NCBI GenBank assembly: GCA_046541515.1
Contig: JBKHDD010000225.1
Location: 1 to 6,960 of the forward strand
Reading direction: 5' to 3'
DNA: 6,960 nucleotides
Source of the DNA: CAYFVR01 sp046541515
GTDB lineage: Bacteria; Desulfobacterota; Desulfobacteria; Desulfobacterales; Desulfococcaceae
Part shown: piece after piece, positions 1 to 5,232 of the stretch
How the letters are laid out: every line of letters begins with the position of its first letter
How positions within the stretch are numbered: the first letter of the stretch is position 1
The notes under the pieces: model-generated
Database searches by the model: none
What the model saw: the letters and a program-made list of their open reading frames with translations, nothing else
Told to the model about the DNA's origin: nothing
Program-made: the position numbers and the translations under genes

Positions 1-1928
1 TATCCGTTTTCCAGCCGAACGTACTGATCGTAAAAGGCCGCCCCGCCGCCCAGGTCGGTGAGCCGGGCTTCAATCAGCCGGTTGACGCCGCCGCCGAGGC
101 GCATCCAGTCGCCCCGCCGGTACACCGCCGCGCCGGGATGCAGTCCCGGCAACGTTTCCAGCCGCACCCGCATTCGGCCCAGGGGAGACACCAGCTCCAC
201 CGGCCGTTCCGGGTCCAGCCCTTCCCACCCGGGGCTATCCGGCGCGAGATACAGCGCGGGCGGATCGTTTTCGCCGCCGGGCTGGTATTTCGGGGGAAGT
301 TGGGAGTGGATCGCCTCCCGCCGCACCAGGGTGAGCAGGCGCAGCGGATAGTCCGCCGGGGGGGCCGGTTCCGGCGACAGGCCGGCCGGAAGACGGGCTC
401 GGCCGTCGGGATGGTCGAACTTCATGCCCTCGTAGGCCACCGCCGGGCGGTCGATCCGGAAGGAACCTTCCTTCCGCAGCGTCTCCAAATCCACGTTCAG
501 CTCCGGCGAATCCAGGGAGGCGGCCATGGCCGTTTCCGGATCGGGCAGCGCCACCGGCGGGTCCAGCCGCCGGCCCAGGTCCCGGGCGATGGCATAGTCG
601 TCCCGGGCCTCGCCGGGCGGATCGAAGACCGCCGGGACGTGTTGCACGTAGCTGTGGAGGAAGCTGGCGATGATGTCTTCCTGCTCCAGCATGAGGGCGG
701 AGGGCAAAATCAGGTCGGCCCGGGCCGCCGTGTCGTTCAGGAAGGCGTCCACCACCACCACGAAGGGCGTTCGCTCGAAGGCCCTGGCCGTGATGGTCGA
801 GTCGGCCGCCTGGTTGACGATGTTGCTGCCGTTTACCCAGACCATTTTGATGGGCGGATCGGCCGCCGCCATCTCCGGCCCGACCGTCGGCTCCCAAAAG
901 GTGCGCAGCCGCTTTTTCTCCGGGTCTTTGCTCCATTCCAGGTTGAAGCAGCCCAGGGAGTGGAGGTGGAACTGGCTGCCCCCTCCGGCGCGGCCGATGT
1001 TGCCGGAAACCAGGGCCGCCGCGTTGATGTACCGGACGTTTTCCCCGCCGTGGCTGTACCGCTGCACCCCGGCGGAAACCAGGGTGGCCGCGGGGCCGTC
1101 TCCGGCGTAGGCGTCCGCCAGCGCGTCCAGCCGGTCGGGAGAGACGTGGCAGGCCGCCAGCAGCGACGCCTCGTCCAGGGCCAGCATTCGTTCCCGGAAC
1201 GATTCCCAGTTCCGGGTCCGTTCCGGCACGTCGGGATGGAAGGTTTCCGCGACCAGCATTCTTCTTATGGCGGCCGCGGCCAGAAAGCGGTCGGTGCCCG
1301 GTCGAATCCGGATGTGGTCGTCGGAGAAGGCGGCGTTGCCGTCCCCGCCCGGCGAGATGGTCAGCACCCGGGTTCCGCCCTTGCGGGCCTTGCGGACCAG
1401 TTGGGCGATGTGGACGGAACTCCGGGAGAGGTCCCGGCCCCAGTTGACGATCCGGGCGGCGTTCAGCAGATCGGCCGGATCGTTGTTTTTCCGCGAGCCG
1501 AAATCGTGAACCCCGGCGATGAATCCGGCCCCGTCGCAGAGGGTGCCCCGCAGCCGCGTCGCGCCCAGGCTGGTGAAAAGGCGCATGACCCCCTGTTTCA
1601 ACACGCCTTTGGCCCCTTCGCCTTTGACGTGGAGGATGGTGGACGGTTCGTCCCGCAGCGCCTGGATTTCGGCGGCGCACCGGTCCAGGGCCTCCTCCCA
1701 TCCAATTCGCTTCCAGCCGGTCCCGTCCCGCAACAGGGGATGGACGATCCGGTCCGGAGATCGAAGCCGCTCCCCGAACCGGCGCATTTTGGCGCAGATG
1801 AATCCCTGGGTGAAGGGGTGATCGGGATCGCCGCGGAGCCGGAGGGTTCCGTCGTCCCGTTCTTCCACCCGCAGGGCGCAGGAATCCGGGCAGTCGTTGG
1901 TGCAGGCGGCGCGAAAGGTTCGGGCCAT
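1..1928 (-). CDS. Molybdopterin-dependent oxidoreductase (DMSO reductase/formate dehydrogenase superfamily), C-terminus at window edge
   Basis: Predicted cytoplasmic Mo/W-bisPGD oxidoreductase; substrate unknown. The frame is open for 642 codons from an ATG at 1928. The N-terminus holds the 4Fe-4S ligand pattern C9-x3-C13-x3-C17-x27-C45 (ACTNDCPDSC, then GFICAKM), with the GDPDHPFTQGF block typical of this superfamily between C17 and C45. A Cys at 131 in GTLCDGAGF lies where formate dehydrogenase H has its Mo-binding selenocysteine, so it is a possible metal ligand (inferred). From about residue 526 the YPLRLLTLVRREAIHSQ segment opens the C-terminal molydopterin-binding domain. The last visible residues, FYDQYVRLENG, look like a normal family end, and the next codon begins TA, so the gene may stop at the window border. 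I see no twin-arginine signal peptide. It starts 3 bases after the 115-aa gene with only a weak GGGA ribosome site, suggesting coupled translation. Related activities (formate, thiosulfate or other oxyanion chemistry) cannot be told apart. Confidence 0.88.
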   Translation of the reverse strand, partial: MARTFRAACTNDCPDSCALRVEERDDGTLRLRGDPDHPFTQGFICAKMRRFGERLRSPDRIVHPLLRDGTGWKRIGWEEALDRCAAEIQALRDEPSTILHVKGEGAKGVLKQGVMRLFTSLGATRLRGTLCDGAGFIAGVHDFGSRKNNDPADLLNAARIVNWGRDLSRSSVHIAQLVRKARKGGTRVLTISPGGDGNAAFSDDHIRIRPGTDRFLAAAAIRRMLVAETFHPDVPERTRNWESFRERMLALDEASLLAACHVSPDRLDALADAYAGDGPAATLVSAGVQRYSHGGENVRYINAAALVSGNIGRAGGGSQFHLHSLGCFNLEWSKDPEKKRLRTFWEPTVGPEMAAADPPIKMVWVNGSNIVNQAADSTITARAFERTPFVVVVDAFLNDTAARADLILPSALMLEQEDIIASFLHSYVQHVPAVFDPPGEARDDYAIARDLGRRLDPPVALPDPETAMAASLDSPELNVDLETLRKEGSFRIDRPAVAYEGMKFDHPDGRARLPAGLSPEPAPPADYPLRLLTLVRREAIHSQLPPKYQPGGENDPPALYLAPDSPGWEGLDPERPVELVSPLGRMRVRLETLPGLHPGAAVYRRGDWMRLGGGVNRLIEARLTDLGGGAAFYDQYVRLENG

Positions 1929-1931
1929 GGG

Positions 1932-2279
1932 CTATTCCCGGTCCCGCTTGCGCGTCCGGTCCGGAAGAAAGGCGGCAAACGGGTTGAAGAGGCGGGTCAT
2001 GCCCTCGAAAAAGCTTCGCTGGGCCTCCATGGCCGATTTCATGAAATCGGCGCCGGGCAGCGCGCCCTCGAATTCCTCGGTCTCCAGATGGCCGTCCTCG
2101 TACCGGGCGGAGCGGGCCTTGACGTGGGTGTCGCCGTTTTTCAGGGAGACCGAGCGGTAGCTGTATTGAAAACGGACGAAGCCGCCGGAACCGGTTTTCG
2201 GGTTTATTTTTCGGACCCGGCCGTCGTCGGCCTTCCGGAGGGCGTTGGCGGTCTTCTTGGCGGGAAGTTTGGGCTTCAT
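1932..2279 (-). CDS. Conserved-looking small protein of unknown function (115 aa)
   Basis: I do not recognise a named family. The protein has a basic N-terminus (MKPKLPAKKT), then a stretch at about residues 34-75 that alternates hydrophobic and polar residues like beta strands (FVRFQYSYRSVSL, THVKARSARYEDGHLETEEFEG). A helical amphipathic segment follows (about 79-105, ending FNPFAAFLPD), then a very charged tail (RTRKRDRE). There is no cysteine, signal peptide or membrane helix. Its ATG overlaps the flavoprotein stop as ATGA, and a GAGGAGG ribosome site lies 7 bases upstream inside the flavoprotein gene (2287-2293), so I trust both the gene and the start. It ends 3 bases before the molybdenum enzyme. 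The position between two redox enzymes suggests an accessory, assembly or tethering role, but this is inference only. Confidence 0.72.
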   Translation of the reverse strand: MKPKLPAKKTANALRKADDGRVRKINPKTGSGGFVRFQYSYRSVSLKNGDTHVKARSARYEDGHLETEEFEGALPGADFMKSAMEAQRSFFEGMTRLFNPFAAFLPDRTRKRDRE

Positions 2280-3802
2280 CGGGTTGCCTCCTCATCCGAT
2301 TGAGGTTTCGGTTGGGATTCGGGTTGAGATTGGGGTTCGGGTTCCGGATTCGCGGATTCCGGATGGGCCGCCGATTCGCGCGCGGGGCCGGTGGACGAAC
2401 CGGTTCCCGTCGGAGTTCCGGCCGCTTCCGCCAGGATGGCCTTGGCCGGAATGAGCCCGGTGGCGCTGGCCGAGACGATGTTGCCGGCCACCCCGGGACC
2501 GTCCCCGGCCATGTACAATCCGCGAATCCGGGTTTGCAGGTCGTTGCCGGTTTCCACCTGGGTGGCGAAAAATTTGATCTCCGGCGCGTAGAGTAGCGTC
2601 TCGTCGTTGGCCACGCCGGGGACCACCTGATTGAGCTGCCTCAGTCCGTCCACCAAATTGGTGAGAATCCGTTCCGGCAGGGCCATGGCGATGTCGCCGC
2701 AGACCACGTTGGTCAGGGTCGGTTCGATGTAGCCTTTGTTCACCCGGTTCCAGGTGCTGCGCCGGCCCCGGGTCAGGTCGCCGAACCGCTGGAGAATGGG
2801 CCGCCCCCCGCCGATGAGCGAGGCTAGGTTGCCGATGGCGTCGCCGTATGCCTGGTTGTCGGTCACCGGTTCGGTGAGCACCACCTTGGAGAGAAAGGCG
2901 AAGTTGCTGTTCTCCGACTTGCGGTCCCGAAGGGCGTGGCCGTTGACGCAGACGAAATTGGCGTAGGTTTCCTGGGCCACGTAGCCGCCGTAGTTGGTGC
3001 AAAAGGTGCGGGTCTGGTCGTCGTACTTGCTGGTCTGGATAAAAAAGGTGGGGTCGTAGATGACGCCGCAAAGGTCCTGGAGGATGTCGTTGTGCACCTC
3101 AACCCGGACCCCCACCTCGATGCCCCGGTGGGTCAGCCCGATGCCGTGCTTCTCCGCGATCCGGCCCACCCAGTCCGCGCCCACGCGGCCGGGGGAAAGG
3201 ATGACGTTGGGCGCCCGGTATTCCCCCTTTTGCGTGACCACGCCGTGAACGCGATCTCCGTCCACGACGATATCTTTCACTTCCTCGCCGGTGCGGAAGG
3301 TGACGCCCCGGGCGCGGATGTGGTCGCTCATCTCCGCGATGTAGCCGGGGAGGGCGTCGCTGCCCAGATGTTTCTGCTTGATGAGCAACAGGTCGATGCC
3401 GAAGCGTTTGGCGAGCTTGCGATATCCCTTCGCCGCTTCCATGTCGGTGGGGTAGACCGGGCCGTCCATGCCGAACCGGTCGTAGATGGCCTCGGTCTCG
3501 TCGATCAGGGCCTGGGCCTCGGCCCGGCCCATGAACTGGTAGAGATCGGTCTTGCCCAGCTTGGGGATGTAGTTGAGCTTGCCGTCGGAAAAGAGCCCGG
3601 CGCCGCCGATGCCGCAGAGGATGTTGCAGGGCCGGCACTTGAGGCAGCCGCGCTCCTCGTTGATGGGGCATTTTCGTTTGAGCGGGTCGTGGCCTTTTTC
3701 CAGCAGCAGGACGCGCAGATCGGAATGTTCGCACAGGTGAAAGGCGGCGAAAAGCCCGGCCGGGCCGCCGCCGACGATGATGACGTCTAAGTCGCGGGTC
3801 AT
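2276..3802 (-). CDS. FAD-dependent dehydrogenase, COG2509-like, with Cys cluster and low-complexity C-tail
   Basis: 508-aa predicted flavoprotein. The N-terminal Rossmann fold is clear: DVIIVGGGPAGLFAAF (residues 6-21), with E35 in VLLLEKG placed to hold the FAD ribose. The C-terminal FAD motif is LYMAGDGPGVAGNIVSASATG (about 429-449). Five cysteines at 45, 53, 56, 59 and 63 (CPINEERGC, LKCRPCNILC) precede GIGGAGLFSDGKLNY, a block I associate with the uncharacterised COG2509 dehydrogenases. The cysteines could bind a metal or Fe-S centre or be redox active (inferred). Residues after about 462 form a Pro/Glu/Gln/Ser tail that looks disordered. The frame stays open upstream to 4177, but the ATG at 3802 is preferred: GGAG sits 5 bases upstream (3808-3811), the Rossmann motif begins at residue 6, and the upstream stretch has no domain. 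It is first in a three-gene operon. Its electron donor and substrate are unknown. Confidence 0.9.
   Translation of the reverse strand: MTRDLDVIIVGGGPAGLFAAFHLCEHSDLRVLLLEKGHDPLKRKCPINEERGCLKCRPCNILCGIGGAGLFSDGKLNYIPKLGKTDLYQFMGRAEAQALIDETEAIYDRFGMDGPVYPTDMEAAKGYRKLAKRFGIDLLLIKQKHLGSDALPGYIAEMSDHIRARGVTFRTGEEVKDIVVDGDRVHGVVTQKGEYRAPNVILSPGRVGADWVGRIAEKHGIGLTHRGIEVGVRVEVHNDILQDLCGVIYDPTFFIQTSKYDDQTRTFCTNYGGYVAQETYANFVCVNGHALRDRKSENSNFAFLSKVVLTEPVTDNQAYGDAIGNLASLIGGGRPILQRFGDLTRGRRSTWNRVNKGYIEPTLTNVVCGDIAMALPERILTNLVDGLRQLNQVVPGVANDETLLYAPEIKFFATQVETGNDLQTRIRGLYMAGDGPGVAGNIVSASATGLIPAKAILAEAAGTPTGTGSSTGPARESAAHPESANPEPEPQSQPESQPKPQSDEEATR
2298..2345 (-). repeat. Degenerate 12-bp tandem repeat in the flavoprotein C-tail
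   Basis: Four imperfect 12-base units begin at 2298, 2310, 2322 and 2334. On the plus strand they read close to GGTTGRGATTSG (for example ggttgggattcg, then ggttgagattgg). They encode about residues 486-502, the Pro/Gln/Glu/Ser part of the tail. Because the unit is a multiple of three, gain or loss of a copy would change tail length without breaking the frame. The next gene's ribosome site (2287-2293) lies just past the repeat on the transcribed side. Confidence 0.6.
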
Positions 3803-3913
3803 GAAATCTCCAGAGGCGGCGGCCCGCAAACCGGGGTTGCGGATCGCCGCGGGTGAAACCAACGGCCCTTCTCCGGACCGGAGGTATCTTCTTCTTTCGG
3901 GCGCAACCGTCAG

Positions 3914-3940
3914 ATTATCATAATTCGACGGCGTCCGCAA
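3914..3940 (-). promoter_or_regulatory. Candidate promoter for the redox operon
   Basis: Read on the minus strand, TTGCGG (3940-3935) and GATAAT (3919-3914) are separated by 15 bases. The -10 matches TATAAT at 5 of 6 positions; the -35 is poor and the spacer short. It lies about 110 bases upstream of the flavoprotein ATG in a small AT-rich patch within GC-rich DNA. A promoter is needed here because the neighbouring gene is divergent, but this exact placement is tentative. Confidence 0.33.
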
Positions 3941-4128
3941 AAGGGAACGAACGGGTTCGGCGCGCTTTCGGGGAACGCGCCGGGATTTCGGGAGCGCCCG
4001 AGCTTTGGCGGGAGAGGGTGAAAGGGGCGATGGAAATTTTAAATGTTTATTTTTCAATTGGTTGGGCGATAATTCCCAGAAATTTTTATCGAGGCACAAA
4101 ATCTGCTTGCAAAATTCAATTTTTCCCC

Positions 4129-4156
4129 TTGACATCGATTTCCCCTGCGTTAATTT
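4129..4156 (+). promoter_or_regulatory. hsp20 promoter, sigma70-like or heat-shock sigma-like
   Basis: A perfect TTGACA lies at 4129-4134, followed 16 bases later by TAATTT (4151-4156), about 55 bases before the hsp20 start. The -35 sits in the context CCCCTTGAC, which also resembles the CCCTTGAA core of sigma32 promoters. However, the CCCC at 4142-4145 is too close to serve as a sigma32 -10 at normal spacing. The -35 is therefore well supported, the -10 and the sigma factor class are not. Confidence 0.5.
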
Positions 4157-4198
4157 TCCAGCCAAAAGGAATTTCAACCCACTGAATTAACAATCTAA

Positions 4199-4204
4199 AG
4201 GAGG
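4199..4204 (+). promoter_or_regulatory. Shine-Dalgarno site that decides the hsp20 start
   Basis: AGGAGG (within AAAGGAGG, 4197-4204) is a near-perfect ribosome site. Two in-frame ATGs follow, at 4206 and 4212. The first is only 1 base from the site, too close to be used; the second is at the ideal 7 bases. The protein therefore starts MNALMPVL rather than MVMNALM. Confidence 0.85.
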
Positions 4205-4211
4205 TATGGTC

Positions 4212-4670
4212 ATGAACGCTTTGATGCCTGTACTTCGCTCTCGTGGATTCTTGAACCGTCCGTCCAACGACCTGTTCCATCGGTTCTTCGAGGACGTGGA
4301 CCGGTTTTTCGATGATCGTCCGTCCCTGTGGGGTCGTCAGGAAGTTTGGGCGCCTACCTTGGACGTCTCCGAAAGTGATGACGCCATCGTGGTGAAGGCC
4401 GAATTGCCCGGCATGAGCAAAGACGACATCAACATCACCTTCTCCGACGGCTTGCTGACCCTTTCCGGCGAAAAGAAGGAAGAAACCCGGGACGAGAAGG
4501 AAAATGTCCATCTGCGGGAAACCCACTACGGGGCCTTTCAGCGCACCATTCGGATTCCCGTGGCGGTGGACCACGAAAAGATTGACGCGACTTACAAAGA
4601 CGGCGTGCTTCGCCTGACCGTTCCCAAATCCGACGCGGCCAAACCGCGAAAAATCCAAATCCACGGATAA
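4212..4670 (+). CDS. Hsp20/alpha-crystallin family small heat shock protein
   Basis: 152-aa cytoplasmic ATP-independent holdase that is expected to bind unfolding proteins and to assemble into oligomers. The alpha-crystallin domain spans about residues 46-139: WAPTLDVSESDD, the VVKAELPGMSKDDI block (61-73), LTLSGEKKEE, and the family signature YKDGVLRLTVPK (128-139). The N-terminal arm (1-45) is Phe/Arg rich with FHRFFEDVDRFFDD, and the short tail carries the I-x-I motif at 148-150 (KIQIHG) used for oligomer contacts. Length is normal for the family. The start is set by AGGAGG 7 bases upstream. It appears monocistronic, with its own promoter upstream and a strong intrinsic terminator 24 bases after the stop. 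It resembles the class A Hsp17/IbpA-like bacterial proteins, but paralogues cannot be separated, so I give no symbol. Confidence 0.96.
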   Translation: MNALMPVLRSRGFLNRPSNDLFHRFFEDVDRFFDDRPSLWGRQEVWAPTLDVSESDDAIVVKAELPGMSKDDINITFSDGLLTLSGEKKEETRDEKENVHLRETHYGAFQRTIRIPVAVDHEKIDATYKDGVLRLTVPKSDAAKPRKIQIHG

Positions 4671-4693
4671 TCGATTCCCTCCTCCCAACCGCG

Positions 4694-4724
4694 CGGCGGG
4701 CCTTTTTGGCCCGCCGTTTTTTTT
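4694..4724 (+). terminator. Rho-independent terminator after hsp20
   Basis: A perfect 9-bp GC stem, CGGCGGGCC (4694-4702) with GGCCCGCCG (4708-4716), encloses a TTTTT loop and is followed by eight T residues (4717-4724). It separates hsp20 from the next transcription unit. Confidence 0.95.
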
Positions 4725-4744
4725 GCGCTCGGGATGGATTGGGG

Positions 4745-4774
4745 TTGATTCTTGGGCGTTCAGGTCTCTATAAT
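4745..4774 (+). promoter_or_regulatory. Sigma70-type promoter for the UPF0175/ATPase unit
   Basis: TTGATT (4745-4750, 4 of 6 to consensus) and a perfect TATAAT (4769-4774) with an 18-base spacer lie just after the hsp20 terminator. Transcription would begin near 4781, giving a leader of about 115 bases before the ATG at 4897. This suggests that the downstream genes are expressed separately from hsp20. Confidence 0.7.
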
Positions 4775-4841
4775 CATTTTATTTCAAGGCGGTTCGGCGG
4801 TCATTCATGGAGACGACGTTCCCCGGCCGAAAATCCGCAGG

Positions 4842-4851
4842 AATTCGAATT
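4842..4851. repeat. 10-bp perfect palindrome in the leader of the UPF0175 unit
   Basis: AATTCGAATT is its own reverse complement and lies between the promoter and the UPF0175 start. It may be an operator for a dimeric DNA-binding protein such as the UPF0175 product, but its position some 60 bases after the inferred transcription start is not typical and it may be chance. Confidence 0.3.
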
Positions 4852-4896
4852 TCTCTTTTTCTCCCCTTGGGCGAACGCTTCCCGCGGAGGTGCGCG

Positions 4897-5172
4897 ATGT
4901 CCGAAAACAAGGTGGAAATCTCCTTTCCCTTCGAAAAGGAAGCCCTGGCCTCGATGGACGAAACCCGCGAAGGATTCACGGAACAAATCCGCTTCCTGAC
5001 CGCGCTCCATCTCCTCCGAAATCGCCGGATGCCCCTGGGAAAGGCCGCCGAATGGTACGGCGTCTCCCGCGTGAAATTCATCGAAAAGCTCCAAGAGGAG
5101 AACCAGCCGGTTTTCGATTACGACGACGATGAAATGCGGGAGGTTTTTGAAGACGTGGTCGCCTTGCCATGA
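4897..5172 (+). CDS. UPF0175 family protein (antitoxin-like small helix-turn-helix protein)
   Basis: 91 aa, the usual UPF0175 size. The core TALHLLRNRRMPLGKAAEWY (35-54) followed by GVSRVKFIEKLQEENQPVFDY (55-75) matches the family pattern in which a helix-turn-helix (about 45-63) is followed by a short beta turn and a conserved Asp-rich tail (YDDDEM, then EVFEDV). Family members are often antitoxins that bind DNA and are paired with a PIN-domain (DUF3368) RNase; that partner is not next to this gene. The frame is open upstream to an ATG at 4807, but GGAGG (4886-4890) 6 bases before 4897 and the family's normal N-terminus (MSENKVEISFPF) favour 4897. It has its own promoter and is 60 bases from the ATPase gene, so the two are probably co-transcribed. 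Its likely role here is an autoregulator or an orphan antitoxin. Confidence 0.83.
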   Translation: MSENKVEISFPFEKEALASMDETREGFTEQIRFLTALHLLRNRRMPLGKAAEWYGVSRVKFIEKLQEENQPVFDYDDDEMREVFEDVVALP

Positions 5173-5192
5173 TTATTTTATCTGCTTAGTTT
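5164..5192 (+). promoter_or_regulatory. Weak candidate internal promoter before the ATPase gene
   Basis: TTGCCA (5164-5169, 5 of 6 to TTGACA) overlaps the end of the UPF0175 gene. TAGTTT (5187-5192) follows after a 17-base spacer in a short AT-rich gap. The -10 matches only 3 of 6. It could give the ATPase some expression independent of the upstream promoter. Confidence 0.25.
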
Positions 5193-5210
5193 CATTTAAA
5201 AAATACCGAC

Positions 5211-5225
5211 CCCTTCCCCCAAGGG
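5211..5225 (+). promoter_or_regulatory. Small hairpin that could mask the ATPase ribosome site
   Basis: CCCTT (5211-5215) and AAGGG (5221-5225) can pair across a CCCCC loop. The right arm is the only Shine-Dalgarno-like sequence before the ATPase ATG at 5233 (AAGGGA, ending 6 bases upstream). The stem is only 5 bp with a GC-rich base, so the effect on translation may be modest. Confidence 0.35.
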
Positions 5226-5232
5226 AACCCAA

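Larger units (their letters stand above)
3803..4211. other. Divergent intergenic region between the redox operon and hsp20
   Basis: About 400 bases with no gene I can support. The side next to the flavoprotein (3803-4020) is GC rich. The side next to hsp20 (about 4030-4200) is clearly AT rich, unlike the flanking genes, as expected of a promoter region. It holds a candidate minus-strand promoter around 3914-3940, a plus-strand promoter at 4129-4156, and an inverted repeat CGATAA (4067-4072) / TTATCG (4086-4091) separated by 13 bases that could be an operator or chance. I saw no CIRCE element (TTAGCACTC-N9-GAGTGCTAA), tRNA or riboswitch fold. Confidence 0.6.

Noticed and set aside
235..2295. 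A 686-codon open frame on the minus strand, shifted relative to the molybdenum enzyme
   Set aside because: The translation is Arg/Pro/Gly-rich with no recognisable fold, and it would cover two supported genes in another frame.
138..2303. A 721-codon open frame on the plus strand opposite the molybdenum enzyme
   Set aside because: The product is a Gly/Arg/Pro/Val-rich string without domains. It is the antisense shadow of a GC-rich gene whose own frame shows clear 4Fe-4S and molybdopterin-domain motifs.
2936..3790. A 284-codon plus-strand open frame opposite the flavoprotein
   Set aside because: It is an antisense shadow rich in Val/Ala/Gly/Asp. The minus-strand frame carries the FAD motifs.
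3803..4177. A 125-residue N-terminal extension of the flavoprotein
   Set aside because: The frame is open, but the extension has no domain, covers the AT-rich promoter region, and the ATG at 3802 has a ribosome site and places the Rossmann motif where the family has it.
4157..4211. RNA thermometer (fourU or ROSE type) in the hsp20 leader
   Set aside because: I could not find a convincing pairing partner for the AAAGGAGG site within the short leader.
4116..4688. A 190-codon minus-strand open frame across hsp20
   Set aside because: It is antisense to a gene with an unmistakable alpha-crystallin domain and also runs through the hsp20 promoter.
4807..4896. A 30-residue N-terminal extension of the UPF0175 protein
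   Set aside because: It lacks a good ribosome site and family resemblance, whereas the ATG at 4897 has GGAGG at 6 bases and gives the normal family length.
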